From Domibacillus mangrovi (lineage in GTDB: Bacteria > Bacillota > Bacilli > Bacillales > Domibacillaceae): DNA of 64,000 nt. Position numbers and translations under genes: made by a program. Below the pieces are notes generated by a model, which was not told the DNA's origin, searched no databases, and saw only the letters and a list, made by a program, of their open reading frames with translations. Positions 44,812-54,010 of this stretch are shown here, in pieces. The stretch covers positions 248,001 through 312,000 of the forward strand of contig NZ_MRWQ01000004.1 in NCBI RefSeq assembly GCF_001906925.1, in the 5' to 3' direction. Each line of letters starts with the position of its first letter. Within the stretch, counting starts at the first letter, position 1.

Positions 44812-45164
44812 TGAACTGCACCCCGTCAAGTAGACAGTAGATATAATAAAAATGATTTAAGCGGCTTTAGTTCTATATTCCATAGGGCTAAGGCCGTTTA
44901 ATCGTTTTTGGTATCTATCATGATTATAAAAATGGATGTACTCCTCTATCGCAAGAGAAAGTTCCTCAAATGTCTTATATTTATGTAAATAATATTTCTC
45001 ACATTTCAGTGTTCCCCAAAAAGATTCCATTGGTTCATTATCAATAAACCATATAGTAAGATCTTTTGGACATAAAAATATTCCCCCATAAGTAGCCAGA
45101 TTTTTATTTTTTAATCTGTCTACGTAAAGGGGAAGCATATCATTTGCTGCAAGGCGGGTTTGTT
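44812..45164 (-). pseudogene. IS3-family (IS150-like) transposase fragment
   Basis: The minus strand encodes the C-terminal end of an IS3-family OrfB: WFIDNEPMESFWGTLKCEKY, the tail of the DDE integrase core with its Glu, and NHDRYQKRLNGLSPMEYRTK. Only about 70 residues of more than 280 remain, and the 5' part is scrambled. TGAACTGCACCCCGTC at 44812 looks like the terminal inverted repeat of such elements. The opposite end is missing: the copy abuts a fragment of a CAP-domain gene. Not functional. Confidence 0.75.
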
Positions 45165-45212
45165 TCATCTTGTCACAAACATTTGTGTAAAATATGAACC
45201 GTAGTCTTCGAA
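45165..45212 (-). pseudogene. Sixteen-codon relic of a CAP-domain protein C-terminus
   Basis: The minus strand reads DYGSYFTQMFVTR followed by a stop, matching the C-terminus (DYGSYFTQMFMTR) of the CAP/SLH protein at 46504-47553 at nearly all positions. Nothing recognisable continues upstream. It marks an old duplicate of that gene, cut off next to the IS3 fragment. Confidence 0.7.
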
Positions 45213-45375
45213 AAAGGTAAATTCATTATTAAGTTTTTGTAAAAAATGCGAAAATACGTTCCTTTTGAAGTATAATACTCTTATAAAACCACTTGTTTAT
45301 TTTAATTGACGATACCCCGGTTTTATACTCTTTTTGCGTCAAAGCCGATGGTATAATGAAGAAAGACAGGTGATC

Positions 45376-46416
45376 ATGTATATGCAAACGAAACAGCAGC
45401 TAGATCGATTGATGGATCTGAAGGTGGACTTTGCTTTTAAGCAGTTATTCGGTCGGGAAGAGAATAAGCATATTACGATTATTTTCTTAAATGCTTTGCT
45501 GAAGCGCAGTGATGAAGACAGAATTTTGGACATTTCGTTTGAAAATATTGAAATTCTACCTGAACACGAAGGCGATAAACAGGCAAGGCTTGATATTTTA
45601 GCCAGAACGAATCGAAATGAGCGCGTTAACATTGAGATTCAGTTCACGAACAAGTACGATATGATCAAGCGGTCACTGTACTATTGGGCAACGCTCTATA
45701 GAAAGTCGATGAAAGCAGGAAAAGGCTATACAGAGCTTCAGCCGGTCATTGTCATCAACATTCTAAATTTTAATTTGCTGAAAAAGGAAACGAATCGATT
45801 TCATTCACAATTTTGTCTGCTTGAAGAAGATGAGAAATTTCTGTTAACGGATTTAATGGAAATGCATTTTGTTGAGATGCCTAAACTATTGAAAAGTTGG
45901 CGTGATAAACAATTAAATCCCAGTGATGATGTCCTCGCAAGATGGCTTTTGCTACTTGGGACAGTCGATCGAAAAAATAATGAAGTATACAAAGATATCT
46001 TAAAAAAACTGGAGGAGATTGCGATGAGCGACCCGGTTTTGAATGAAGCGATGCATAATTGGAAAGAACTAAGTGCTGACCAAGAAAAGCAGCAGCAATA
46101 CGAATCACGTATGAAAGTGGTCATGGACGAACTTGCCGCTCAGCGAGAAGCGGAACTTCGAATGGAAGCTTCATTGAAAGAAGGTATGGAAAAAGGCATT
46201 GAAGAGGGTATGAAAAAAGGCATGGAAAAAGGTATAGAAAAAGGTATAGAGAAAGGTATAGAGAAAGGTATAGAAAAAGGAAAAGCAGAGATCGTGAACG
46301 CTATGTTGAGCAAAGGCATAAGTGTAGAAGAAATCGCCAATCTGACAGATGTCACGATTGATGAAGTAGCTAAACTGAAGAGTGGGCGCGAAAATAAACA
46401 AGGGCCCATTTCCTAA
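45376..46416 (+). CDS. Rpn family recombination-promoting nuclease / PD-(D/E)XK transposase-like protein
   Basis: 346 residues. N-terminal LMDLKVDFAFKQLFGREENK is the hallmark of the Rpn (PD-(D/E)XK nuclease) family, and the active-site pattern is seen in DKQARLDILARTNRNERVNIEIQ (Asp, then Glu-x-Gln). The C-terminal third is charged and contains a tandem hexad-like repeat (KGIE/KGME, about residues 270-304), followed by GISVEEIANLTDVTIDEVAKL. ATG 45376 follows ACAGGTGATC; the longer frame from 45334 has no ribosome site. Such proteins promote RecA-independent recombination or act in mobile or defence contexts. Its neighbours are IS relics. Confidence 0.87.
   Translation: MYMQTKQQLDRLMDLKVDFAFKQLFGREENKHITIIFLNALLKRSDEDRILDISFENIEILPEHEGDKQARLDILARTNRNERVNIEIQFTNKYDMIKRSLYYWATLYRKSMKAGKGYTELQPVIVINILNFNLLKKETNRFHSQFCLLEEDEKFLLTDLMEMHFVEMPKLLKSWRDKQLNPSDDVLARWLLLLGTVDRKNNEVYKDILKKLEEIAMSDPVLNEAMHNWKELSADQEKQQQYESRMKVVMDELAAQREAELRMEASLKEGMEKGIEEGMKKGMEKGIEKGIEKGIEKGIEKGKAEIVNAMLSKGISVEEIANLTDVTIDEVAKLKSGRENKQGPIS
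46189..46281 (+). repeat. 12-bp tandem repeat in the Rpn-type gene
   Basis: About seven copies of a GAAAAAGGTATA / GAGAAAGGTATA unit, encoding Glu-Lys-Gly-Ile steps. The central units at 46224-46275 are almost identical. Copy number is likely variable without loss of frame, as unit length is a multiple of three. Confidence 0.85.
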
Positions 46417-46447
46417 GTTTCTTCAAATAAAATCAATATTTCTACGT

Positions 46448-46495
46448 AAGGGTGGCTGTCCCATTCATAGAATTTCTGAATGGGGCAGCCACCTT
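46448..46495. terminator. Bidirectional terminator
   Basis: AAGGGTGGCTGTCCCATTCA (46448-46467) pairs with TGAATGGGGCAGCCACCTT (46477-46495), a stem of about 19 bp with one bulge or wobble, between two convergent genes. Confidence 0.85.
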
Positions 46496-46503
46496 GTTTA
46501 CTA

Positions 46504-47553
46504 TCATCTCGTCATAAACATTTGTGTGAAATACGAACCGTAGTCGCCGCCTTCTACATAACCAATCCCGATTTCAATAAAATCAGGGTTCAGTATATTT
46601 TGACGGTGGCCCGGGCTGTTCATCCAGCTGTTCATGACATGTACGGCCGTATCTTGTCCGGCTGCGATATTTTCACCGGCAGACATATAATCAAGACCGA
46701 AGTCCTTCATCATCTGAAACGGTGATCCATATGCAGGCGAAGTATGATCGAAGTAATCATGATCCCGCATATCTTTTGACTTCACGCGTGCTACATAAGA
46801 AAGATCATTTGCAAGCTTAAGAGTGTTCACACCCGCATTGATCCGTTCCTGATTCACAAGAAGGAAAATTTGCTGTTCAGTGGCATTTGATTTGAAAGTT
46901 GGATCAATGTTATAGGATGGTTTAGTAGGTGCTTCCGGTTCTGTACCAGGCTGTTGAAACTGCACAATATTAGACATGAAAATAGCCATCTGACCCCGTG
47001 TTACGATGCCATCAGGGTCGTAAAGATTGTTCCCTATCCCTGATGTGATGCCCGATGCAGCGAGCGCGTGAATGTACGGAGCCGCTTTCAAACGATCAGG
47101 TACATCTGAAAAGGGTGTGTCAATGGCTCCTTGCAAGTTGAACGCTTTCACAAGAATAATCGCCATCTCAGCGCGTGTTAATGGCCGATCCGGATAAAAT
47201 CGATCATTCATAGAAAAAATGCTCTGGCTGGTGAGTTCTGCAATATACGGATAGGCCTTCTGGTTCGGTGAAATATCGGTGAAAGTAGATTCAATGTCAG
47301 TGTTCGGTGTGATGTTCATCATGCGGCCAACGAAAATCGCGCTCTGAGCTCGGGTAACGGATTCATTTTGTCTGAATGTACCGTCAGGAAATCCAGAGAT
47401 CACCTCTCGTGCGGTCATTTCTTCAATGGCTGTATAAGCTCTTTCACTTGGATAGACATCAGAAAACGAAGCAGCTTCTGCCGGTGTTATGAACAGTGAG
47501 GCTGCGAAAAGGACGGACATAACAATAGGAAAAATACGCCTTTTTTTCTTCAT
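46504..47553 (-). CDS. CAP (SCP/PR-1) domain protein with three SLH domains
   Basis: 349 residues: signal peptide (about 1-27), three N-terminal SLH domains (EVISGFPDGTFRQNESVTRA, LTRAEMAIILVKAF, VTRGQMAIFMSNIV), a short Pro/Glu linker, and a C-terminal CAP domain with FLLVNQERINAGVNTLKLAN, DYFDHTSPAYGSPFQMMK, SAGENIAAGQD, WMNSPGHRQNIL and IGIGYVEGGDYGSYFTQMF, including the cavity His and Glu residues. It is like B. subtilis YkwD with a wall anchor. The biochemical role of bacterial CAP proteins is unclear. The gene sits alone between two terminators. Confidence 0.92.
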   Translation of the reverse strand: MKKKRRIFPIVMSVLFAASLFITPAEAASFSDVYPSERAYTAIEEMTAREVISGFPDGTFRQNESVTRAQSAIFVGRMMNITPNTDIESTFTDISPNQKAYPYIAELTSQSIFSMNDRFYPDRPLTRAEMAIILVKAFNLQGAIDTPFSDVPDRLKAAPYIHALAASGITSGIGNNLYDPDGIVTRGQMAIFMSNIVQFQQPGTEPEAPTKPSYNIDPTFKSNATEQQIFLLVNQERINAGVNTLKLANDLSYVARVKSKDMRDHDYFDHTSPAYGSPFQMMKDFGLDYMSAGENIAAGQDTAVHVMNSWMNSPGHRQNILNPDFIEIGIGYVEGGDYGSYFTQMFMTR

Positions 47554-47662
47554 GGTTATTCTCCTTTACCATTATTTTCTTCTACTATATCATAAGAGTA
47601 CTGCCAAAAAACTAGACTTTTGGAAAAAAACGATGAAGTTAGAAAGAAAGAGGCGATTTAAT

Positions 47663-48100
47663 TTGACAAAACTATTAATTGATGCAGACGGATGTCCGGT
47701 TGTTGACATTGCGTGTGAAACAGCGAAAAAGTTCGGCCTATCTGTCGTCTTAATTTGCGATACAGCGCATGAAATGTCACGCCCTGGAGCGGAAACCATT
47801 ATCGTCTCAAAAGGAATGGACGCGGTCGATTTCGTTCTCGTGAACCGTGTCCAAAAAGGGGATATTGTCGTGACGCAAGATTACGGACTGGCGGCGATGG
47901 TTCTCGCTAAACAAGGTTTCGCGATCGACCAAAACGGCAGGGAATATACCCCGGGAAATATTGATCAGCTTTTATTAAGCCGTCATACCGCGAAAAAGAT
48001 TCGGCAGGCAGGCGGCCGTTTAAAAGGGCCGAAGAAGCGGCGGAAAGAAGATGATAGACAATTTGCACAAAGTTTAACGCGGATGTTTTCTGACAATTAG
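47663..48100 (+). CDS. UPF0178 (YaiI/YqxD) family protein
   Basis: 145-residue cytosolic protein starting TKLLIDADGCPVVDIACETA, with HEMSRPGAETIIVSKGMDAVDF, VQKGDIVVTQDYGLAAMVLAKQ and a basic C-terminal GGRLKGPKKRRKEDDRQF; these mark the YaiI/YqxD family (PIN-like fold, DUF188), whose activity is unknown. The start is TTG 47663 after AAAGAGGCG; the frame reaches back to 47489 but that part overlaps the divergent CAP gene promoter region and its product is not conserved-looking. Confidence 0.9.
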   Translation: MTKLLIDADGCPVVDIACETAKKFGLSVVLICDTAHEMSRPGAETIIVSKGMDAVDFVLVNRVQKGDIVVTQDYGLAAMVLAKQGFAIDQNGREYTPGNIDQLLLSRHTAKKIRQAGGRLKGPKKRRKEDDRQFAQSLTRMFSDN

Positions 48101-48251
48101 TAAAAGTAACCTATGGAGGATTTTGAAGGATTTCAGTAGGGTAAATGTAGGAGGGCAGTTTGTGTCTTTTGGTATTTGTAGAGACCATCTAGTCTATGGG
48201 AGAATAATAGAGTAATTGACAATTATTATTCACTTTGGAGGAATTAGATAA

Positions 48252-50657
48252 ATGGCTTATCAATCAAAATCATACCGTAAATTCGTTGCGGCAGCGGCAA
48301 CAGCAACGCTTGTAGCAACAGCTGTCACTCCGGCGTTCGCGGCATCATCTTTTACGGATGTTTCAGACCGTTATAAAGAAGCAGTCGACTATTTAGTTGA
48401 CAACAACACTACAAACGGAATCAGCGAAACAAAATTCGGCACGGATTTAACGATTAAACGTGTAGATGCGGCAGTTATGATTGCCAAAGCACTAAAACTA
48501 GATACAGAGGGTGCGAAAGATTCTGGCTTTACAGATTTGCCGGAACGTGCGGTACCGTATGTCAACGCATTGAAAGAAAAAGGTATCATTAACGGAAAAA
48601 CAGAGACATCATTCGGCGCGGCACAAGACATTACACGCGGCGAAATGGCGCTTATTATTGCTAGAGCATATGACTTGGAAGGCAACAAAGCAAACTTAGC
48701 CTTTACAGATGTATCGGATCGTTATGACGAAGCCGTTGCAGCACTTGTGGACAACAAAGTGACATTTGGTAAAACGGAAACGAAATTTGGTACAACCGAT
48801 TCCGTCACACGTGGAGAATTTGCTCTCTTCCTTTACCGTTTAGCGACACCTGAAGAAGTTACAGCTCCAGCTGTAGCAAAAGTGGAATCCGTAAACGCAA
48901 AACAAATGGCGGTAACATTCAACATAGAAGTGGATAAAGGTGCGGCAAATACAGCTTCTCTTTACACATTAAACAATACACAGGCGTCAAAAGCAGTCTT
49001 GTCTGAAGATGAAAAAACAGTCTTGCTTACATTCAACGGTGGCACTGAAGTAAAAGATGGTGTGCTCGTTGTCAATCCGGTTGCGACGAAAGCAGATAAA
49101 GCCGTCCAAACGGCGAAATACACATCGGTCTTTACATATGAAGATACAGTGAAACCAGTTGTAACGGATACGGCGTACGCAAATGGTGTTATTACGCTTA
49201 CATTCTCAGAAGAATTGAGCGCGGCGCCATCGGTTGTCCGGATTGACGGTACACCAATCGCGGCAGACGCGGTAACATTGAATGCTTCGGATAAAACAAA
49301 AGTGGAGATTACAAGCTCGCTTGACACAGGCGCTTCCGCATCGGTTTATGTAGCAGGCGCGAAAGACACGGCGGATAATGCGAACGAAATGGACTTGTAT
49401 AACGGTTCTGTCTCCGCTCCAACAGTAGATACAAATAAACCGCATGTGACAAACGTGCAAGTAACTGGTCAAAACACAGCGAAAATTACGCTGAGCGAAG
49501 CGATTACACAAACCGAGGTAGATGCGACATTGCAGCAGGGCGCTGAGCAGAAGGCTGTAAAACTTATCAAAGACACATCTGATGTGAACGGCAAAACATA
49601 TACATTGACAGTAGCGGGTGATCTCTTCGGTGAAGAGTCCACGAGCGAAACATTTACGCTGTATATACAAAAAGAAGCAATGACCGATGCATCTGGTTTG
49701 AAAAATGACCTGTTTTCAACAACACTCACATTTGTCAAAGATACACAGGCACCAGTTCTTGCTTCTTCTGATTTAACAGAAGGCAACACAGCAATGACGT
49801 TCACATTTGATGAAGCTGTTACACCAGTGGGTGCTTCATCTGCGATCGACATCCGCAATGCGGACGGCGTAAAGTTTGCAGCGAAAGCGGTCAGCTTGTC
49901 TGATGATCAAAAGACATACACAGTAGACATTGTGGGTGGGGACGCGGCTATGAGCGCGGGCACGTACACTGTATCATTCCCGGCGAACTACTTTACGGAT
50001 GTTCATGGAAATAAAGCAGGCGTGATCACAGATACGTTCACGGTTGGCGAATCGACAAGCACAGATACGGACAAACCGACAGCATCTGTTGCAACTGCAG
50101 GTACAAACACATTTACAGTGACGTTCAGCGAAGAAGTGACAACCTCTGCACTTGCCCTGTCAAACTACCGTTTGGATGGACAAGCATTGCCGGCTAAAAC
50201 AGACATCTATTTCACAGATGCATCGAAAAAAGTGGTGATGATTGAGCTTCCTGAAGGGGCAATCAACATCGGTGACCAAACAAGCGGCGCACCGGCTGTA
50301 TTGAACGTGTCCGGCGCAGCAGACAAAGCGGGCAACGTCATGACATCGGCAAACTTTGTTGTTACAGTGAAAGACAACACACCAGCTGTTATGACAGATG
50401 TGAAAACAGTCGGCACAGCAGTGGTTGTGACATTCTCTGAAAACGTAGCATTCGACAACGATGCGATTGACGCGAACACAGTCTTTAATGTGAAAGTTAA
50501 CGGCACAGAAGCAGAAGCACAAAACATGACAACGGTAAACGGCAACGCGAAACAAGTTCAATTCAATCTTGCCGCGTCACCGGCATCTGCCCCAACGGTA
50601 GAAGTAAAAGACAACCAGACTGCATTGAAAGATGCTAACGGTGTCCTCGTAAAATAA
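48252..50657 (+). CDS. Second S-layer protein, three SLH domains and Ig-like repeats
   Basis: 801 residues. The signal peptide (MAYQSKSYRKFVAAAATATL...AFA) and SLH set (IKRVDAAVMIAKALKLDTEG, ITRGEMALIIARAYDLEG, VTRGEFALFLYRLAT) are near-copies of those in the protein at 30930, so the two arose by duplication. The body beyond residue 205 is different in sequence but of the same SbsA/Big_5 Ig-like kind (MAVTFNIEVDKGAANTASLY, ITLTFSEELSAAPSVVRIDG, FTVTFSEEVTTSALALSNYR). ATG 48252 follows TTTGGAGGAATT. One of the pair is probably the major S-layer protein and the other an alternative coat. Confidence 0.93.
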   Translation: MAYQSKSYRKFVAAAATATLVATAVTPAFAASSFTDVSDRYKEAVDYLVDNNTTNGISETKFGTDLTIKRVDAAVMIAKALKLDTEGAKDSGFTDLPERAVPYVNALKEKGIINGKTETSFGAAQDITRGEMALIIARAYDLEGNKANLAFTDVSDRYDEAVAALVDNKVTFGKTETKFGTTDSVTRGEFALFLYRLATPEEVTAPAVAKVESVNAKQMAVTFNIEVDKGAANTASLYTLNNTQASKAVLSEDEKTVLLTFNGGTEVKDGVLVVNPVATKADKAVQTAKYTSVFTYEDTVKPVVTDTAYANGVITLTFSEELSAAPSVVRIDGTPIAADAVTLNASDKTKVEITSSLDTGASASVYVAGAKDTADNANEMDLYNGSVSAPTVDTNKPHVTNVQVTGQNTAKITLSEAITQTEVDATLQQGAEQKAVKLIKDTSDVNGKTYTLTVAGDLFGEESTSETFTLYIQKEAMTDASGLKNDLFSTTLTFVKDTQAPVLASSDLTEGNTAMTFTFDEAVTPVGASSAIDIRNADGVKFAAKAVSLSDDQKTYTVDIVGGDAAMSAGTYTVSFPANYFTDVHGNKAGVITDTFTVGESTSTDTDKPTASVATAGTNTFTVTFSEEVTTSALALSNYRLDGQALPAKTDIYFTDASKKVVMIELPEGAINIGDQTSGAPAVLNVSGAADKAGNVMTSANFVVTVKDNTPAVMTDVKTVGTAVVVTFSENVAFDNDAIDANTVFNVKVNGTEAEAQNMTTVNGNAKQVQFNLAASPASAPTVEVKDNQTALKDANGVLVK

Positions 50658-50713
50658 TTGTTTGGAAACGGAGTAACGAACCAATCGTTCCATAACCCGA
50701 ACATCCAAAAAGC

Positions 50714-50748
50714 AGCCATCCCGATCAAAGGATGGCTACTTTTTTTTA
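50714..50748. terminator. Terminator after the second S-layer gene
   Basis: AGCCATCC (50714-50721) pairs with GGATGGCT (50730-50737), followed by ACTTTTTTTT. The convergent gene ends at 50746. Confidence 0.8.
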
Positions 50749-51552
50749 TAGTCCGGTTACTTTGCTAAGCAACTCACTGCGGCGGCTTTCTTTCATTGCT
50801 TCATAGTCTGCCTTATATTGCTTCGCATGAGAATCACTGAAGCCATTTGCTTTTAGCTCACTTGTTAAGCCAGAGTATAACGAGTTAAAGGCTGCATCTG
50901 TTTTAGATTCAACGTTCGCAGCGGCACCGTTGTATTTTTGATAAAAGTAAGCGGGATTAATCGTTTCGCCAGCTGCTTTTTTCTGGACGTATTCGCCTTT
51001 CGCTTGGCTAATTAATGAAGCGAGCTGTGAATCTACTTGGCCTTCTAAACTTTGAAATGAAGAATTATAACGGGCTTTAATCGCATCAACAGTCATTGCA
51101 GAAGGTGCTTCGTCCGTACCGCCTGTATGACCGTTCGATCCTGAACCAGACCCTCCATCACTCGAACCGTTACCTGTACTGCCAGTGTCTCCGTTAGAGG
51201 AAACGGGCTTAGAACTCGACCCGCCATTATTTGTACCGCCTGTCTCTGTTGACGCGGCAGCCGCATATTCCGGCGAAGCAAACCATTCATCAGAATTCAT
51301 AACAGCTCCATTTTCTAATAGAAAGTTGCCGTCTTTATCGACAATAACAAGACCCTTTTTATCTTTTTGCGCACCTTCTGGGATCGGTGTCCCCTCAGGA
51401 TAAGCAATGGAATAAGGCGAATCAATAATGTCATCCACTTTTTCATCAGCTACATCATATGTTTTCACCTTTGTGAAATAGTACAATGTTCCGCCTCCGA
51501 TTACTGCAACGAAAAGAATAACGATTAATCCGATCTTGACAAATCTTCTCAA
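50746..51552 (-). CDS. Membrane-anchored protein of unknown function
   Basis: 268 residues, not recognised. One N-terminal transmembrane helix (about 6-27, LIVILFVAVIGGGTLYYF) with basic residues before it gives an external body. A compact region (about 30-95, with VIVDKDGNFLLENGAVMNS) is followed by a Gly/Ser/Asn linker (about 103-145) and a helical C-terminal part (about 150-268) rich in Ala, Lys and Glu that looks like a coiled coil. It lies between the second S-layer gene and another SLH gene and is transcribed away from the latter, so a surface-structure role is possible but unproven. Confidence 0.72.
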   Translation of the reverse strand: MRRFVKIGLIVILFVAVIGGGTLYYFTKVKTYDVADEKVDDIIDSPYSIAYPEGTPIPEGAQKDKKGLVIVDKDGNFLLENGAVMNSDEWFASPEYAAAASTETGGTNNGGSSSKPVSSNGDTGSTGNGSSDGGSGSGSNGHTGGTDEAPSAMTVDAIKARYNSSFQSLEGQVDSQLASLISQAKGEYVQKKAAGETINPAYFYQKYNGAAANVESKTDAAFNSLYSGLTSELKANGFSDSHAKQYKADYEAMKESRRSELLSKVTGL

Positions 51553-51786
51553 ATTAAACCACCTTCCACCAAATGAATTGTTATTTTTACCAGTATATCA
51601 CGAAAAAAACAAAAATAAATATTACCTAAATAATCTGAAAAAATGTGAATATCGTATGAATAATTGTTAAAGTTTTGAAAGGAAGTATTGATTTAATCTA
51701 TATAACTCTGTATGATTTGAACTATAATCACAGGTGAGGGAATTCCTGTGTCAGCAAAAACTCAATAAAATGACGAGGTGACGACA

Positions 51787-53886
51787 TTGGTGAAAAAATA
51801 TCCATTCAGCAACAAAGCAGCAAAAGCCATGATCGCAGCAACAATTGCATTCACTCCTGTTGCAACAACAGCAGGTTTGTTTGAGGCGAACAAAGTAGAA
51901 GCAGCGTATGTTCAAAATACGTCACACTTTGCAAGTGTAAAAAGCTTTGAAACGTATGCAAAGGCAATTAAAGATCAGGCACAGCAAGATTCTGACGTGG
52001 CCTTAGCCTTAAGTTCACTTGATTGGGAACTTGCATTGGCTGATGCTTTTGAACAAGGGGCGACTAGTAAACAAAAAGAAGCTGTTGCTGAGCTTCTTGG
52101 ATTACAAGCGAGTATTTATGCAGGTACATATAAAACTGATGATTTGCAAAAATTTATAACTGCATACAAAGATGAGTTAGGTACAAATCTTACAGATACT
52201 AATATTCTTGCTTATCTGCAAAAAGTCGAAGCGGCAGTATACAATGAAATTACGACAGCTTCATTTACTGGAAATTATACGTACACTTTATTCAGTGCAT
52301 TGGCTAATGCTGTTCGTACTGTTGATGAAGCGGGAATAAAAGCCAACGTTTCTTCTGTTCTTGTCTTGACAGATGCCAAATTACAAACGGTTGTTTCAAA
52401 TATTGAAGGCCACTTAGCTGCAAACCCTTATAACGTATCAAGAACACAATTGAAAAATGCAATGATCAAGGCTGGTATGGCTTGGTATCAGCTTTACGGA
52501 CATGAAACTGGTGGCGGAGGTGGTGGAACACCGCCGCCTATAACACCGCCACCGGTAGTAACACCACCGCCTACTCCAAAGGACCCGGTAGTTGTTGCGC
52601 CAGAAATCAAGGAAAACGATACAACCGTAACTGCAACTATTCCAGCGGCGCTTCAAACACAAATCGTCGCGAATGTAACAGCCGAAACACCTAAAGTGGA
52701 GATTACGATTCCTGCAAGAACCGATGACAAAGCAGTCGCTATTGATATTCCAGGATCGCTTGCAGCAGCTATTAAAGGAGCAGCACCTAAAGCGGATATC
52801 GTCATCAATGCAGGTGGAACAAGATATGCCCTTCCATTATCACAAGTGAATCTTGCAGCTCTTGCAGCGGGTCTTGGCGGAGACTTATCACAAGTATCAT
52901 TGCGCGTTACAATTGATCAGTTAACGAGTACGGAGAGCGCAGATCTACTTGTGAAAATTCAAGCTATCAAAAATCCGCCAACAGCAGCTTCTTCGCAAAC
53001 AAAAGCGGCAGCGGTCGCTCCAGGTATTGCCCTCGTTGCACCAGTAGTGGGCATTAACGTTGAACTCGTTTCAGGTAATAATGTTATTGAAATGAAAACG
53101 TTTGGCGATATGTATGTGGAACGTGAATTTGTACTAAACAAAACAGTGGATACGAACCGTACAACAGGTGTTGTCGTAGCAGCAGATGGTTCATTTAAAG
53201 CACTTCCAACAACATTCAAAACTGAAGGCAGCCAGCAAATTGCCGTTGTAAGCTCATTGACAAACGATGGCATGATTACAGTCATCGAGAGCAGTGTAAC
53301 ATTCCCAGATGTTCATGGTGGAAAAAACTGGGCTGAAAAGTACATCGAAACACTTGCATCAAAATATATCATATCGGGTACAACAGCTGGGACGTACAAG
53401 CCGAATGATTACATGACGCGTGCTCAATTTGCATTGCTTTTGAGCCGTTCACTTGGCTTGCCAAGCGTTGAATATGATAACCGTTTTAAAGATGTAAAAG
53501 GTGATGAGTGGTTTAATGTGGACGGTGCATTGATGGCAGCTGTACAAAGCGGCATCGTTGCTGGTAAAGCGGACGGCACATTCGCACCGAACGACCGCAT
53601 CACACGTGCAGAAGCAGCGGCAATGATCGGCCGTGCCCTTAACTTGAATAGTATCAAATTCGATTCTTCTAAATTGGACACAACGAAAAAACTAGCAGAC
53701 TTCAAAGATGCGAAAACAATCGGCGCCTCTACTCGTGAAGATGTCTTGAAAGTCTACCAAGCTGGCATCATGGCAGGCGCAAGCAATGGTACATTCCAGC
53801 CGAACGAGTTCACAAAACGCGATCAAATGGCGCGTATCCTTGCTGAATTCTTAATCAAAGCAGATTTAATGGAAAACATTAAATAA
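51787..53886 (+). CDS. Secreted protein with novel N-terminal region and three C-terminal SLH domains
   Basis: About 699 residues. Signal peptide (about 1-39); a helical region (about 45-230) without recognised family; a Gly then Pro-rich hinge (GGGGGGTPPPITPPPVV); a strand-rich region (about 265-510) with DIVINAGGTRYALPLSQVNL; and three SLH domains (about 525-690: GTYKPNDYMTRAQFALLLSR, GTFAPNDRITRAEAAAMIGR, GTFQPNEFTKRDQMARILAE). The start is TTG 51787 (or GTG 51790) behind GAGGTGAC; GTG 51778 is part of that ribosome site. The middle region recalls SLH proteins of Paenibacillus and relatives of unknown role. Confidence 0.87.
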   Translation: MVKKYPFSNKAAKAMIAATIAFTPVATTAGLFEANKVEAAYVQNTSHFASVKSFETYAKAIKDQAQQDSDVALALSSLDWELALADAFEQGATSKQKEAVAELLGLQASIYAGTYKTDDLQKFITAYKDELGTNLTDTNILAYLQKVEAAVYNEITTASFTGNYTYTLFSALANAVRTVDEAGIKANVSSVLVLTDAKLQTVVSNIEGHLAANPYNVSRTQLKNAMIKAGMAWYQLYGHETGGGGGGTPPPITPPPVVTPPPTPKDPVVVAPEIKENDTTVTATIPAALQTQIVANVTAETPKVEITIPARTDDKAVAIDIPGSLAAAIKGAAPKADIVINAGGTRYALPLSQVNLAALAAGLGGDLSQVSLRVTIDQLTSTESADLLVKIQAIKNPPTAASSQTKAAAVAPGIALVAPVVGINVELVSGNNVIEMKTFGDMYVEREFVLNKTVDTNRTTGVVVAADGSFKALPTTFKTEGSQQIAVVSSLTNDGMITVIESSVTFPDVHGGKNWAEKYIETLASKYIISGTTAGTYKPNDYMTRAQFALLLSRSLGLPSVEYDNRFKDVKGDEWFNVDGALMAAVQSGIVAGKADGTFAPNDRITRAEAAAMIGRALNLNSIKFDSSKLDTTKKLADFKDAKTIGASTREDVLKVYQAGIMAGASNGTFQPNEFTKRDQMARILAEFLIKADLMENIK

Positions 53887-53900
53887 GAAGAGTTTGAAAG

Positions 53901-53938
53901 GGTCTGATCCAGGCAACAGGCTGGATCAGACCTATTTT
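53901..53938 (+). terminator. Terminator after the 51.8-kb SLH gene
   Basis: GGTCTGATCCAG (53901-53912) is fully complementary to CTGGATCAGACC (53921-53932), followed by TATTTTAT. Confidence 0.85.
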
Positions 53939-54010
53939 ATGTGGATATCGGAGAGCCAGATGATAGTATGATATAATATCGGAAACTATTCGCATCATGG
54001 GAGGAACTAC

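Noticed and set aside
46189-46281. Tandem repeats as a CRISPR or non-coding satellite
   Set aside because: The units are contiguous, 12 bases long and in frame inside a long coding sequence.
46480-46725. Plus-strand frame opposite the CAP/SLH gene
   Set aside because: It lies wholly within the terminator and the antisense of a well-supported gene.
49206-50561. Long antisense frames opposite the second S-layer gene, some rich in Cys
   Set aside because: They mirror the codon pattern of the S-layer gene, lack ribosome sites and have no family resemblance; the same holds for frames opposite the first S-layer gene at 31511-31861.
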